Assembly: GCF_047922965.1 (NCBI RefSeq)
Contig: NZ_CP150481.1
Location: 2,108,001 to 2,172,000, forward strand
Reading direction: 5' to 3'
Length of the DNA: 64,000 nucleotides
From: Neptunicella plasticusilytica
GTDB taxonomy: Bacteria > Pseudomonadota > Gammaproteobacteria > Enterobacterales > Alteromonadaceae
The position numbers and the translations under genes were made by a program. The notes beneath the pieces are model-generated. The model saw only the letters and a list, made by a program, of their open reading frames with translations. It was not told the DNA's origin and made no database searches. Every line of letters starts with the position of its first letter. The stretch's first letter is position 1. This document shows, piece after piece, positions 9,208-16,797 of this stretch.

Positions 9208-9522
9208 TTACAGGCCCTTTTTGGCCATATCGATTTTAATTTGATTGATCTCTGTTCGCATTCGCTCTGCCTGCAATTCGACACGCGCGAGCAGTCGCTT
9301 ATACGCTTCCATTTCAACCTTGTTTGTTGTCGCCTGGGTTGATATTGCGTCGATGTATTTAAACTTTTCGTTGATGGACGCGAACCGAGATTCGATTGAT
9401 TTTATTGTTGCATTTTCACCGACTGCAACACCTAGATATGAGCTAGGCGCGGCCCCGAGCAAACCGGCTAACAGCGGCATTGCCAGATTTTTCATAACTT
9501 CGTTTTTTCTCCGCTCGGTCAT
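9208..9522 (-). CDS. Membrane-anchored coiled-coil protein, possible spanin-like
   Basis: 104 residues from the ATG at 9522, which overlaps the holin stop (TAATG). A hydrophobic segment near residues 11-34 (MPLLAGLLGAAPSSYLGVAV) is followed by an extended amphipathic helix to the end (VEMEAYKRLLARVELQAERMR). One membrane span plus a coiled coil directly downstream of a holin is the layout of an inner-membrane spanin (PM2 also has an Rz-like P18). Function is inferred from layout. The start could also be ATG ten codons downstream. Confidence 0.55.
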   Translation of the reverse strand: MTERRKNEVMKNLAMPLLAGLLGAAPSSYLGVAVGENATIKSIESRFASINEKFKYIDAISTQATTNKVEMEAYKRLLARVELQAERMRTEINQIKIDMAKKGL

Positions 9523-9896
9523 TAGTTTTTGCCCCGGATATACTGCCACGTCCGATCACCGAACAGGTAAAACGTGACCATTTGCGCATACTGGGCAAGT
9601 TGCACCTGGGTATCTGCTGCGGCGCTCAATGCCACGGCACCCACATATCCGCCAACGATAATAATGCAGGTCGCCGGTCGCATCATGGCGCGAAAATCTG
9701 CGACCCATTGCGACACGTTGCCCATTTTATCGAGTTCAGCTAGCGCCTTTAGTTTTTCGGTTTCGGCTTTCATCAGTTGTAATACTTCACTGATGTTGGC
9801 CGGTTTTGCGCCAGCGTTACCGGTGAACTTATTAAACAGGGCGCGCACACCATCAGATATAACCGGGATAAAGGCCGGTATTAGTGATTCAATCAT
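9522..9896 (-). CDS. Holin, 3TM family (GTA_holin_3TM-like)
   Basis: A 124-residue protein with the GTA-type holin pattern: an N-terminal amphipathic SLIPAFIPVISDGV, a Lys/Glu helix, then W(V)ADFRAMMRPAT leading into two hydrophobic helices and a terminal FYLFGDRTWQY. The family forms pores in the inner membrane at lysis. The ATG at 9896 follows GCGGAA. Two upstream TTG codons are in frame. It overlaps both neighbours and is part of the lysis block. Confidence 0.75.
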   Translation of the reverse strand: MIESLIPAFIPVISDGVRALFNKFTGNAGAKPANISEVLQLMKAETEKLKALAELDKMGNVSQWVADFRAMMRPATCIIIVGGYVGAVALSAAADTQVQLAQYAQMVTFYLFGDRTWQYIRGKN

Positions 9897-9993
9897 CAAC
9901 AATTCCGCGAGTATGCTTTTTGAGTTGATACACGATCACAGCGCCCAGAATAGCCCCGCCGATAGTCGTTATCAGCCATTTTTTATCAATCAT
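9889..9993 (-). CDS. 34-aa single-helix membrane protein
   Basis: A tiny gene whose ATG at 9993 overlaps the stop of the P5-like gene (ATGA) and whose 3' end overlaps the holin start. The peptide has a charged start MIDKKW, one helix LITTIGGAILGAVIVYQL and a basic tail KKHTRG. This is the standard shape of PM2/PRD1-type minor membrane proteins. Exact overlaps on both sides support it as a real gene. Confidence 0.65.
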   Translation of the reverse strand: MIDKKWLITTIGGAILGAVIVYQLKKHTRGIVDD

Positions 9994-10442
9994 GCCAATG
10001 CAATCCCGTTGTTGACCTGATCAAAACTGAACGCCCCGTTTGCCCCTTCGTACTCGGCCATCCAGTAAAGCAAACTAGGGATTTCCGATTCCGAAACTGG
10101 CGTCCATGTGAATTTGTTCAGCTTTTCGGCTATATAATCAATGTACGCCTCGGTGTGGTTGTCATCTTCAACCGGCGCCCATCTAGTTATGATTTCAGAA
10201 ATTGACCCCAACCCATAATCCCCGATGTACTTTTTCACCAGCTTGTAGGCGGCTCTAAATCCATATACCGGATTTGCAAACACCGCAAAACCGGCATTTT
10301 CTCCGACTTGGCCGTCCCAGTTGTTAGCGGCATTAAAACGTATGTTCAGCGGGTTATTGTTCCGTACATTTAAATTTGGTCTAAGCATTAAATACCCCGC
10401 TAATATTGAAATTATGACGATTGCAACATGCCATGGTTTCAC
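9990..10442 (-). CDS. Structural protein P5-like / virion muralytic candidate
   Basis: 150 residues with an N-terminal membrane anchor (WHVAIVIISILAGYLML) and a conserved domain: NVRNNNPLNIRF, NWDG, FANPVYGFRAAYKLVKKY, SEIITRWAP, HTEAYIDYIA. This pattern recurs in phage proteins annotated as structural protein P5 and resembles lysozyme-like peptidoglycan-degrading domains. In this operon it could be the virion-associated or signal-arrest endolysin needed alongside the holin. Enzymatic activity is inferred. Confidence 0.65.
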   Translation of the reverse strand: MKPWHVAIVIISILAGYLMLRPNLNVRNNNPLNIRFNAANNWDGQVGENAGFAVFANPVYGFRAAYKLVKKYIGDYGLGSISEIITRWAPVEDDNHTEAYIDYIAEKLNKFTWTPVSESEIPSLLYWMAEYEGANGAFSFDQVNNGIALA

Positions 10443-10774
10443 CGGTTAACTGCCTCTTCTGGCGTACCGTCTGCGGTTAATTCAGCGATTCGCCCAGGTG
10501 CCAAAATACCAACCGATTCATAGTAAGCGAGGCCATCAAGCAACGCCTGATTCTCAAAATCGATATAGCTGCTTGCGGCTAAATCGTCTTTCAACACTTT
10601 GACGACAGGATCAGCGCTGGTTTCAATCGCCACTTTTTCAGCAATGGTGAAGCGGAGCCGGAACGAACCGACAGTGATATGACGGATAGGCGCTGGCGCA
10701 CTGGACTTGAGTCGATAGCCCTTTTCAGTGCCGCCGATAATGATTTTTTCGTGAATATTTGAATCAAAGCTCAT
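10439..10774 (-). CDS. Phage structural protein of unknown function
   Basis: 111 residues from the ATG at 10774, which overlaps the stop of the upstream gene by ATGA and has GAGGTG upstream. N-terminal strands (KIIIGGTEKGYRLKSS, ITVGSFRLRF) are followed by a helical end ALLDGLAYYESVGILAPGRI. The reading frame stays open 28 codons upstream, but the coupled ATG is the better start. Probably a spike or vertex component, judged only by position in the late operon. Confidence 0.55.
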   Translation of the reverse strand: MSFDSNIHEKIIIGGTEKGYRLKSSAPAPIRHITVGSFRLRFTIAEKVAIETSADPVVKVLKDDLAASSYIDFENQALLDGLAYYESVGILAPGRIAELTADGTPEEAVNR

Positions 10775-11445
10775 AAATTCACCTCGCCAAACATAGACAT
10801 GATCACATTTCCAGTACCGGCGGTTTTTTTCACGCGAATCAATATTGATTCGCTCCACTTTATCTCGCTGAGCCTTTGCGAATCTGCCGCATCAACTATT
10901 ATTTTTTCAGTGTCTGAACCGGTTCCCACTATATCAATAATCAACTCGCCATCAGCCCACACTTTTATGTGGTGATTTCTCGCCGTGATGATCTTTTTAA
11001 TTGTGCCGGATGATGTTGGGAGATTTAACGCATCAACATCCACTTCACTTGTCAGTGTTGAGTAAAATAAACGTGCCTCGCCTGTTGATTCTATTAGACT
11101 TTGCTGTGTTTTCAGATTGACACTTTGACTCTGTAATGATCCTTCTAAATCAGATTTCAAATTTAAAATATCTGATTTAACACTGTCCGATTCACTAGCA
11201 ACTAACGACTGAATATTCGTCGATTCAGATTCTACAGATGCAATGACAGCCGCCGCTGTTGCGGCTGCATTATCGCCTGTATTGCCTTGCGTGTCCGCCG
11301 CCGCATCAGTAACAACAGTTTCAACGTTGTCCGCCTCGGTTGCTACCGCCGCCTGGGTTTCAGTCGCTTTTGCGTCAACCTGGGCCAGAATATCGGCTTT
11401 TTGTGCATCAAGTAGCGCTTTGATGTTTATCGGGTTACTGCTCAT
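10771..11445 (-). CDS. Candidate spike/stalk protein
   Basis: 224 residues in two parts. The first 115 are Ala/Thr/Val/Ser-rich and helical (AQVDAKATETQAAVATEADN, then SESTNIQSLVASESDSV), like trimeric fibre stalks. The rest is a beta-rich head (KIITARNHHIKVWADGELIIDIVG ending ILIRVKK). The ATG at 11445 overlaps the upstream stop (ATGA) and follows GAGGAG by eight bases. Tailless phages carry a spike at vertices; the stalk-plus-head plan fits that role, but no homologue is recognised. Confidence 0.55.
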   Translation of the reverse strand: MSSNPINIKALLDAQKADILAQVDAKATETQAAVATEADNVETVVTDAAADTQGNTGDNAAATAAAVIASVESESTNIQSLVASESDSVKSDILNLKSDLEGSLQSQSVNLKTQQSLIESTGEARLFYSTLTSEVDVDALNLPTSSGTIKKIITARNHHIKVWADGELIIDIVGTGSDTEKIIVDAADSQRLSEIKWSESILIRVKKTAGTGNVIMSMFGEVNL

Positions 11446-12086
11446 TCGCGCCACTCCTCAAACCCGCTGATAGTTGCCACGGTTCCGCTGGTGTTTTTCA
11501 TGTAAATTGCGGCTGTTGTTTTGAATTCTTTCTCGCCGATTGCATCAACTGAGCCGGACATAATACCGCCCTGACTTGCTGACAATGTGGCCGAACCACC
11601 CACACGCAATACTGTGAACTCGGCAGATTCAACGTATAACGTGACTCTGCGGCTGGTTTCTTCGCGCGCGTCGATTACTTTTTTTGTTTCGCCTGGGTTG
11701 ATAGTGACCTGATCAAGTTCGGCAAAATTATCAGGCTGAATTTGGCGTACTTTGCCATCTTCAACAGTGGCACTTGCAGTTACTGCAATCGGCTCGATGA
11801 TGCGTTTGATTGTAGGCGTATTTTCAATATTAACGGCACCGGAGCCAGCACCATATATGCGAATATTTGCGGTTTCATACTCGATTTCAATAGAGTCTAG
11901 TCCGTTGTTGAAAAACTCAACTTCTGAAATACCATCAAGTACAAACTGACGACCCACTTTACCGGCCAACTCCCCAAAAGCAGGAGATTTAACGATAAAC
12001 TGTCCCGTAGTACTGATAATCGATAAATAAAGCGCGGACGTCTGAACGTTTTTACTTTTTCCGGCTTCAATTGTAAGCAATTCCAT
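11442..12086 (-). CDS. Beta-rich virion protein
   Basis: 214 residues, nearly all predicted strands with Gly turns and no membrane span. It appears to hold two similar halves (LTIEAGKSKNVQTSALYLSI and VTINPGETKKVIDAREETS), each opening with a G-[EK]-[ST]-K-[NK]-V motif. This suggests a duplicated domain. Its start abuts the stop of the gene upstream, and it is coupled to the stalk gene downstream. A vertex or spike-base role is plausible; no family assigned. Confidence 0.55.
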   Translation of the reverse strand: MELLTIEAGKSKNVQTSALYLSIISTTGQFIVKSPAFGELAGKVGRQFVLDGISEVEFFNNGLDSIEIEYETANIRIYGAGSGAVNIENTPTIKRIIEPIAVTASATVEDGKVRQIQPDNFAELDQVTINPGETKKVIDAREETSRRVTLYVESAEFTVLRVGGSATLSASQGGIMSGSVDAIGEKEFKTTAAIYMKNTSGTVATISGFEEWRE

Positions 12087-12865
12087 TATTTACGCACCCC
12101 TGATGCCACGGCCAGCGATACGCCAACCACGCCTATTGCAATTGCGATATATAACACCATTTTTTCAGATGATTTTGCGACGAGATCCTGACCGGCCAAA
12201 GACGTTGATTTTGCCAACTCGGCAATAATTTCTTTATCTTCGGTGTTAGCCTCTGCTGCATCGGCTAAAACTTTCTGGCTTAACTGACTATTTGCAGATG
12301 ACAAACCCGTTAAACTGCTCACAAATTTATCTGACTGGGCCGTCAAATTTGTTGATACCGTGTCAATGGCATCCGTTCCGAACTCCGATACCTCGGTCAG
12401 CGCCTTTTGTGCAGTGGTCGAAACTGAGTCCAGCGCCTTGCTAGTGGAACTATTGACAGTATCCAGCGCTTTTTCGCCAAATCCGAATGACTTATCTAGC
12501 GAGTCAGATACAATTTTTTGATTAACTTCGGATTGCTTGTTAGCTGCTTCAATTGCCGCTTTGCTGATTTCTTCTGCCGCCTTAATCGCGCCTCCATCAG
12601 TGATCGTAATCGTTCCACTATTACCGGCATTATCGCCGGAATAGTCGTACTCTTGATTACTCGAATTATCAATGTCTTGATCAATTTCAACGGAATTATC
12701 AATCTCTTGGTCTAGATTAAACTCAGTGTTGTTCGAGTCTTTAACCGAGCGGTCAGATTCATCAATAAAAATATCGGATGCGCCAGCGTATTCACCATCG
12801 TTGACTAAATTAGTCGTGCTCTGGTTATTCGCCGTACTTTGGCTACTACTGCTTTTCCCACCCAT
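12086..12865 (-). CDS. Ser/Asn-rich protein with C-terminal membrane anchor
   Basis: 259 residues: a low-complexity start MGGKSSSSQSTANNQSTT, a region of Asp/Asn/Gln pairs (residues 35-80), a long Ala/Ser helical region with heptad character (GEKALDTVNSSTSKALDSVS), and a single C-terminal helix MVLYIAIAIGVVGVSLAVAS ending GVRK. The topology suggests a virion protein anchored in the internal membrane and reaching outward. Glycine/serine-rich starts of this kind recur in small tailless phages. Function unknown. Confidence 0.55.
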   Translation of the reverse strand: MGGKSSSSQSTANNQSTTNLVNDGEYAGASDIFIDESDRSVKDSNNTEFNLDQEIDNSVEIDQDIDNSSNQEYDYSGDNAGNSGTITITDGGAIKAAEEISKAAIEAANKQSEVNQKIVSDSLDKSFGFGEKALDTVNSSTSKALDSVSTTAQKALTEVSEFGTDAIDTVSTNLTAQSDKFVSSLTGLSSANSQLSQKVLADAAEANTEDKEIIAELAKSTSLAGQDLVAKSSEKMVLYIAIAIGVVGVSLAVASGVRK

Positions 12866-13245
12866 TACGCAACACTCACTTTGTAAATGTATTCATCACG
12901 GCCAAACAGGCGTTTTTTGGTTGCAGATAGAATCACTTGCAAGCCCTTTAAGCCTTTTCTTAGGTGGTCAGGGTTGCGAGTATGGAAACGGATTGTCATT
13001 GCACCGTTAGCCACGGCGTAATTGATAATATCCTGACGATTACCGCGCAGGTCTTTACCAACTACAGCCACAACAACAAATTCGCGCCCTTCCATGCGAC
13101 CAACAACAATCATATTTTTTGCGGCAGTGATAAAAACGCTGGTGACGCCTCGGGCGATTTCAGCAAAAATAACTTTGTCTGAATTGCCCCACAGGGCAGG
13201 TTTTAGCTGCTTTTTAATGTCGTCAGTAAGTGAAACTTTATACAT
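12865..13245 (-). CDS. Phage protein of unknown function, 126 aa
   Basis: A soluble basic protein from ATG 13245 (GGTGG upstream). The frame is open for 12 further codons, but those overlap the preceding gene. The pattern KVSLTDDIKKQLKPALW, VIFAEIARGVTSVFIT, MEGREFVVVAVVG and HLRKGLKGLQVILSATKKRLFG suggests an alpha/beta domain with a basic C-terminal third, possibly DNA- or capsid-binding. It overlaps the 58-aa membrane gene by eight bases. No family recognised. Confidence 0.5.
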   Translation of the reverse strand: MYKVSLTDDIKKQLKPALWGNSDKVIFAEIARGVTSVFITAAKNMIVVGRMEGREFVVVAVVGKDLRGNRQDIINYAVANGAMTIRFHTRNPDHLRKGLKGLQVILSATKKRLFGRDEYIYKVSVA

Positions 13246-13414
13246 TTTTGACCACCAGAATTGCAGCAATGGCCGCAACAACTAATAAAAAAGGAGATAC
13301 GCCGGTTTTGTAGTTCAGACCGCCAAATTCGTTATCTCCGGCGCTAAAGCCAACGTCACCGTTACCGCTGGTGGCATCACCACCACTGGCTGAATAACTT
13401 GCACCTGGAACCAT
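13238..13414 (-). CDS. 58-aa Gly-rich protein with C-terminal membrane helix
   Basis: ATG at 13414 to TAA at 13238. A Gly/Ser/Asp-rich stretch (YSASGGDATSGNGDVGFSAG) precedes a C-terminal helix FLLVVAAIAAILVVKNV. The plan matches the 91-aa protein two genes upstream, so the two may be diverged duplicates. Probably an internal-membrane virion protein like PM2 P3-P10. Overlap with the next start supports expression. Confidence 0.6.
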   Translation of the reverse strand: MVPGASYSASGGDATSGNGDVGFSAGDNEFGGLNYKTGVSPFLLVVAAIAAILVVKNV

Positions 13415-13417
13415 GAC

Positions 13418-13564
13418 TTAATCGCCTTTTGTGTTGATGTAAATCAGGTATCCAGCGCCACCGATGGCCGCAAGCGTCGTTAGTTTACTAACGGCACTTG
13501 ATGCCCAAAGACCGCCGCCAAAGCCAAGCGCAGCGGCGATTGCTGGTACTAATAAAACCGGCAT
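13418..13564 (-). CDS. 48-aa hydrophobic membrane protein
   Basis: ATG at 13564 preceded by GAGGGG at five bases. The peptide holds two hydrophobic stretches (LLVPAIAAALGFGGGLWA and LAAIGGAGYLIYI) separated by a short polar turn, ending NTKGD. It lies three bases upstream of the 58-aa gene. It fits a small virion membrane protein. Confidence 0.6.
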   Translation of the reverse strand: MPVLLVPAIAAALGFGGGLWASSAVSKLTTLAAIGGAGYLIYINTKGD

Positions 13565-13573
13565 AGCGCCCCC

Positions 13574-13849
13574 TCACTTTTTCAAAACAAGAATGACGGC
13601 TAGCAACACTCCAGCGCCGATCATCAACGATTGCTGATCCAGCCCGAATAATACCGGCTGACTCGTTGCTGTTGATTGGCCTGTTGTGGTCGCGTTGGCA
13701 TCTTGACCGCTGTTAACGTTGGCCGCTGGCGAATTACCGTCATCGTCACCGCTGGCCCAACTGCCGAGGGCATTTTGAGCGCCGGTAGAAACCGACTCCC
13801 AAGCACCCTCTAAAAAGTCACCGCCAGCATTTAATAGGTCATCCCACAT
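13574..13849 (-). CDS. 91-aa acidic protein with C-terminal membrane helix
   Basis: An amphipathic start (MWDDLLNAGGDFLEGAWESV), an Asp/Gly/Asn/Thr-rich linker, and a C-terminal helix LMIGAGVLLAVILVLKK. AGGGGC precedes the ATG. It directly follows the capsid gene. Shared design with the 58-aa protein suggests both sit in the lipid membrane beneath the capsid, as the minor proteins of PM2 do. Confidence 0.6.
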   Translation of the reverse strand: MWDDLLNAGGDFLEGAWESVSTGAQNALGSWASGDDDGNSPAANVNSGQDANATTTGQSTATSQPVLFGLDQQSLMIGAGVLLAVILVLKK

Positions 13850-13864
13850 AGATTGCCCCTTATG

Positions 13865-14695
13865 TTATGCGGCTACTTGTTCAAATCCGTCTACAACGGT
13901 TTTAATAGCACCTACGCCGTCAACCTCGAATTCAAAATTCAGACCTTCGGTTGTCAGGGCATCGTTAAAACCGAAGCCAAACAGAATAAAGTCAAGAATC
14001 AGGTATCCGGCCTGCAACGTATAACCGCCGTGACGCTTCAAGGCGTGATCAATACGGGCGCGGGTCATTTCGCGGATCGTTTTGGTGCCACGCTTAACAA
14101 TAACCTTGGAGATTGACACTTCCGATTCATCCAAAATTAAACGTTGGATGGACTTATTCACCGAGCCATTCGGGAATGTCCAATTGTGCGCACCCGCCGC
14201 TGCTGCATACTGCGTTAGCTCATACAGCGAAGGAACAAAACGGCGACCACCGCCAACAACATTGGCAGATGGATTTTCAGACACCCAAGCTGCACCGGAT
14301 ACGCTTAATGTTGCCGGGTCTGTGGCGTCTTTAGCGCCGAACTCCAGCGTTAACGTTACATCGTCATAAATGGACGTTGGCAGGCTGGTTTGATAGATAC
14401 CGCGAGGCGAACGACACTCAAATTTTGCTAAATCAAGATCGATAATACCGGCAGTTTCTGAACGAGAAAGCGCCTTGTTAATCATTTCAAGATGCGCACC
14501 GGAAGCCGTCACCATTGGCGTTCCACCAATATCAATGGTTGCTTTTTTCAGGGTCGATTTTACCGCCAAATTGGTTGTAATCTCGATACCGTGGTACACC
14601 TGTCCACCCTGTAGTTTAAAGTTCCATTTGCTGTACCCGTTACCGGTTGGAGTGGCGAGCGGTAACATTGCAGGAACAATTACTGATTGGTTCAT
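13865..14695 (-). CDS. Major capsid protein, PM2 P2-like (double jelly roll)
   Basis: 276 residues, close to PM2 P2 (269). The second half contains GYLILDFILFGFGFNDAL followed by LNFEFEVDG, matching by pattern the P2 stretch in which an IDFMLEGD strand leads to a LRLKID strand. The first half has QVYHGIEITTNLAV leading into KKATIDIGGTP, similar to the opening strands of that family. The internal RR-F-P segment (GGGRRFVPSLYEL) separates the two barrels. Such proteins form the hexagonal capsomers of membrane-containing tailless phages. It is the largest structural gene and lies first after the small membrane genes. The assignment is by remembered sequence pattern, not alignment. Confidence 0.75.
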   Translation of the reverse strand: MNQSVIVPAMLPLATPTGNGYSKWNFKLQGGQVYHGIEITTNLAVKSTLKKATIDIGGTPMVTASGAHLEMINKALSRSETAGIIDLDLAKFECRSPRGIYQTSLPTSIYDDVTLTLEFGAKDATDPATLSVSGAAWVSENPSANVVGGGRRFVPSLYELTQYAAAAGAHNWTFPNGSVNKSIQRLILDESEVSISKVIVKRGTKTIREMTRARIDHALKRHGGYTLQAGYLILDFILFGFGFNDALTTEGLNFEFEVDGVGAIKTVVDGFEQVAA

Positions 14696-14705
14696 TATCT
14701 GCCCC

Positions 14706-14825
14706 TTAGCCGATTACATCTTCAACAGCATCAACGTTATTTGATGCCCATACGACCAAAGCTGCCATTGCTGCGGCAATTGCTGCGGTCACTAAATGTG
14801 CTTGCATTTTTTTATTCATCTTCAT
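14706..14825 (-). CDS. 39-aa membrane protein
   Basis: MKMNKKMQ, one helix (HLVTAAIAAAMAALVVWA) and an acidic tail NNVDAVEDVIG. The first ATG is at 14825; the second, at 14819, has GGA at a better distance. Its 5' end overlaps the 34-aa gene, and the capsid gene follows after 10 bases. Typical small virion membrane protein. Confidence 0.6.
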   Translation of the reverse strand: MKMNKKMQAHLVTAAIAAAMAALVVWASNNVDAVEDVIG

Positions 14826-14916
14826 TTCCAGTTAGTAAAAGTTTTTTAGTTACTTTCACAACAACGAAACCGGTCAGTGCTGCCCCTGCTAAGATCAAAA
14901 TATTCTGTTGGCTCAC
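14812..14916 (-). CDS. 34-aa membrane protein, first gene of the structural operon
   Basis: GTG start at 14916 preceded by GGGTGA; peptide MSQQNILILAGAALTGFVVV followed by KVTKK and an acidic end. One helix. It is the first gene after the operon promoter and overlaps the 39-aa gene. Confidence 0.55.
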   Translation of the reverse strand: MSQQNILILAGAALTGFVVVKVTKKLLLTGNEDE

Positions 14917-14953
14917 TATTCACCCGTTCATTACTGCGTTAAGTCGGTTTTTA

Positions 14954-14984
14954 TTAATAGCAATCCTCGACAGGCTTCCGTCAA
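14954..14984 (-). promoter_or_regulatory. Probable promoter of the structural/lysis operon
   Basis: On the minus strand TTGACG (14984-14979) is followed after 19 bases by TATTAA (14959-14954) preceded by TGC, an extended -10 element. The spacing is long, and GCTATT at 17 bases is the alternative -10. It sits between the ATPase terminator and the first structural gene. Confidence 0.5.
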
Positions 14985-15000
14985 TGCACAAAATGAACGG

Positions 15001-15017
15001 TTAACCTAATAGGTTAA
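15001..15017. promoter_or_regulatory. 17-bp palindrome upstream of the structural promoter
   Basis: TTAACCTA and its complement around a single central base form an almost perfect palindrome (TTAACCTA-A-TAGGTTAA) about 20 bp upstream of the -35 box. Position and symmetry fit an operator or activator site for a phage regulator. No binding protein is identified. Confidence 0.45.
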
Positions 15018-15023
15018 AAAGGC

Positions 15024-15050
15024 ACAAAAAAACCGCTAAAAAGCGGCTTT
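15024..15050 (-). terminator. Terminator after the packaging ATPase gene
   Basis: CCGCT and AGCGG form a short GC stem with a four-base loop. On the minus strand it is followed by a run of T (nine A at 15024-15032 on the plus strand). It separates the replication/packaging genes from the structural operon. Confidence 0.7.
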
Positions 15051-15055
15051 TCTGT

Positions 15056-15718
15056 TTAGTTGAATGTCAATCGTCCCTTTTGCACGTTTCCGATACCTGG
15101 GCTTTTTAGGTAATAATCCAGTGGTTTTAACGCGAGAATGTCATTAACTGGAATGTCTGACTCCTTACTCATACGCTCCGCATCGGCTCGGCTTTCCTGT
15201 GCTCCAATCCATTTATAACGCGACATAGACAGGGTTGTTTTTGACATTTCGACCACCCTCTGGCCAATTGAATGATTGATAAAGCCGAACTTGCGGCCAA
15301 CTGACAACAGCCATCCATAAACCGACTTCTCTTTGCTGACGGTATCAGTAACTTGTGGCACTTCCTCATGCACAAGATGAAACCGTTTAGCATGTCGACC
15401 ATTACCAAACGCTTTGACAATCTCGCAGAACTGCAAAAAGTTTTTGCGGCTCTCCGGCACTGTTAAGGCTATTTTAAAGCCCTGACGGGTTTTTCTACCG
15501 GCTGCAATAGCTTTGGCAAAACTAACAAATGATGTATATCGGCGAACCACACGACCACGGAATTCCGTGTAATCATGATGTGGATCCCAAAAGGCGACTT
15601 GATCAGTTTCTAGTATCCGGCCTAACCGCTGCACAGCGGCAGTTTTACCGGAGCCGGAACCGCCACAGTACAGCGTATTTTCGTTTTCTAGCTCGTTATT
15701 TGAATTAATCGGCTGCAT
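15056..15718 (-). CDS. Genome-packaging ATPase (FtsK/HerA, PM2 P9-like)
   Basis: 220 residues from ATG 15718, close to PM2 P9 (225). Walker A is CGGSGSGKTAAV (residues 18-29). FWDPHHDYTEF is the hydrophobic segment after strand 2, and FHLVHEEVPQ is the Walker B with two acidic residues. An Arg-finger-like SMSRYKWIGAQE follows. This family drives dsDNA into the membrane-lined capsid at one vertex. The frame remains open 14 codons upstream, inside the preceding gene; ATG 15718 has GAAGAAG just before it. It ends at a terminator. Confidence 0.8.
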   Translation of the reverse strand: MQPINSNNELENENTLYCGGSGSGKTAAVQRLGRILETDQVAFWDPHHDYTEFRGRVVRRYTSFVSFAKAIAAGRKTRQGFKIALTVPESRKNFLQFCEIVKAFGNGRHAKRFHLVHEEVPQVTDTVSKEKSVYGWLLSVGRKFGFINHSIGQRVVEMSKTTLSMSRYKWIGAQESRADAERMSKESDIPVNDILALKPLDYYLKSPGIGNVQKGRLTFN

Positions 15719-16247
15719 CTTCTTCAACCTGATTTTTGTCGCCAGAATTAGCCTGGGCAATCGCTCTATCTTCGGCTTTTAGCGTTTTGATAGTTGACAT
15801 AGTGCTACGGCCAAGCATAAATAATCCAAAAATTGCCAGCCCTTCGGCTTTATACTTGCCTAATATCCATTCTTGCAAATCCTTCCCGTCCGGGACGTAT
15901 TTGACAACAATAGGCGCGAGCAGACCGGCCACCATAGCGCGATCAGTTTCTGGCAATTGGTAGCGCTTATGTACTCCCAAACAAATGCCGAATTCATAAG
16001 CGCCGAGGCTCTCATAAATTACGCTAGCTGCTTCGGTTTCGCGCTCCTTTTGAGTTATCAACTCTTGCTTTTTAGCTGCATTTTTTGCGGCTTCGGTGGC
16101 CTCTTCTGTCTGCGCGCCTGAGATTTCCGGTTCCGGCACAAAATCAGCGCTTTCATCATCTGCCAAGCTTTTTATCATTTGGCTTGCGGCAGCTTCATCG
16201 TATGCTTGTTCGATTTCTTCCGGCTGGCTATCGTTTACTTCTGTCAT
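15705..16247 (-). CDS. Phage protein with acidic N terminus and membrane helix
   Basis: 180 residues: a strongly acidic, likely disordered start (residues 1-60), a helical segment AASVIYESLGAYEFGICLG, and a hydrophobic span EGLAIFGLFMLGRSTMSTI near residues 135-153, then a charged tail. The pattern of VAGLLAPIVVKY and DLQEWILGKY is seen in proteins next to packaging ATPases in small tailless phages, from memory. It may hold the ATPase at the virion membrane. Function is inferred from position. Confidence 0.5.
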   Translation of the reverse strand: MTEVNDSQPEEIEQAYDEAAASQMIKSLADDESADFVPEPEISGAQTEEATEAAKNAAKKQELITQKERETEAASVIYESLGAYEFGICLGVHKRYQLPETDRAMVAGLLAPIVVKYVPDGKDLQEWILGKYKAEGLAIFGLFMLGRSTMSTIKTLKAEDRAIAQANSGDKNQVEEDAAD

Positions 16248-16263
16248 TGTTAGTCCTTATAGG

Positions 16264-16797
16264 TTACGCCATGCCCAACAGGCCACCCGCTAAGGCACCT
16301 AATACAGCAAATAATATCGGCTTAATTTTTGAATTTTCCGGCGCTGGCTCATTAACCGTAGAAACCGCATTTTCTGCGGCTTCTGGTTGTGGCGGTTCCG
16401 GCTCAGAAACCGGTATATTTTCGGCTTCGGTGGTTTGCTCCAGCTGCTCAATCTGCATATCTGGCTCATTAACCGTAGAAACCGCATTTTCTGCGGTTTC
16501 CAGTGGTATCGATACAACATCTTTTACCGGTTCAGAAATGCTAATAGGCTCTAGGTCCTCTACCGTTTCACGCATATTTTCCCGGAGCCACTTTTGGCGG
16601 TGCTCACCTGAGCGTTGATCGGTGCCACAGGAACAAATAGAATAATAATGGCCGGAGCGCTTTCCCTTCGGATTATGCACGGTTGCAACATCGCCACAAT
16701 CGCAGCGAAAAACCCCTATTACCGGATTTTTGCTGTCTCTGTTCGGGATATGCCCGACCACGTTGTTATCAACGTCCATTTTTGGTATCAAGCTCAT
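16264..16797 (-). CDS. Zinc-ribbon protein with repeats and C-terminal anchor
   Basis: 177 residues. A CxC...CxC cluster (FRCDCGD and YSICSCGTD, residues 30-60) forms a likely zinc ribbon. A proline/glutamate-rich region includes two copies of the AENAVSTVNEP sequence, encoded by an exact 35-bp DNA repeat, and a C-terminal helix ILFAVLGALAGGLLGMA follows. Its ATG overlaps the upstream stop (ATGA). A zinc ribbon on a membrane-anchored stalk suggests a tether for phage DNA or a capsid partner; that is speculation. Confidence 0.5.
   Translation of the reverse strand: MSLIPKMDVDNNVVGHIPNRDSKNPVIGVFRCDCGDVATVHNPKGKRSGHYYSICSCGTDQRSGEHRQKWLRENMRETVEDLEPISISEPVKDVVSIPLETAENAVSTVNEPDMQIEQLEQTTEAENIPVSEPEPPQPEAAENAVSTVNEPAPENSKIKPILFAVLGALAGGLLGMA
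16345..16496. repeat. 35-bp direct repeat inside a phage gene
   Basis: Positions 16345-16379 and 16462-16496 are identical over 35 bp and lie 117 bp (39 codons) apart. They therefore stay in frame and encode the same peptide block twice. Gain or loss of a unit would lengthen or shorten the stalk of the zinc-ribbon protein without a frameshift. Confidence 0.8.

Noticed and set aside
9574..10020. 148-codon plus-strand frame across the lysis genes
   Set aside because: It lies antisense to the holin, the 34-aa gene and the P5-like gene, which have matching families or exact overlaps.
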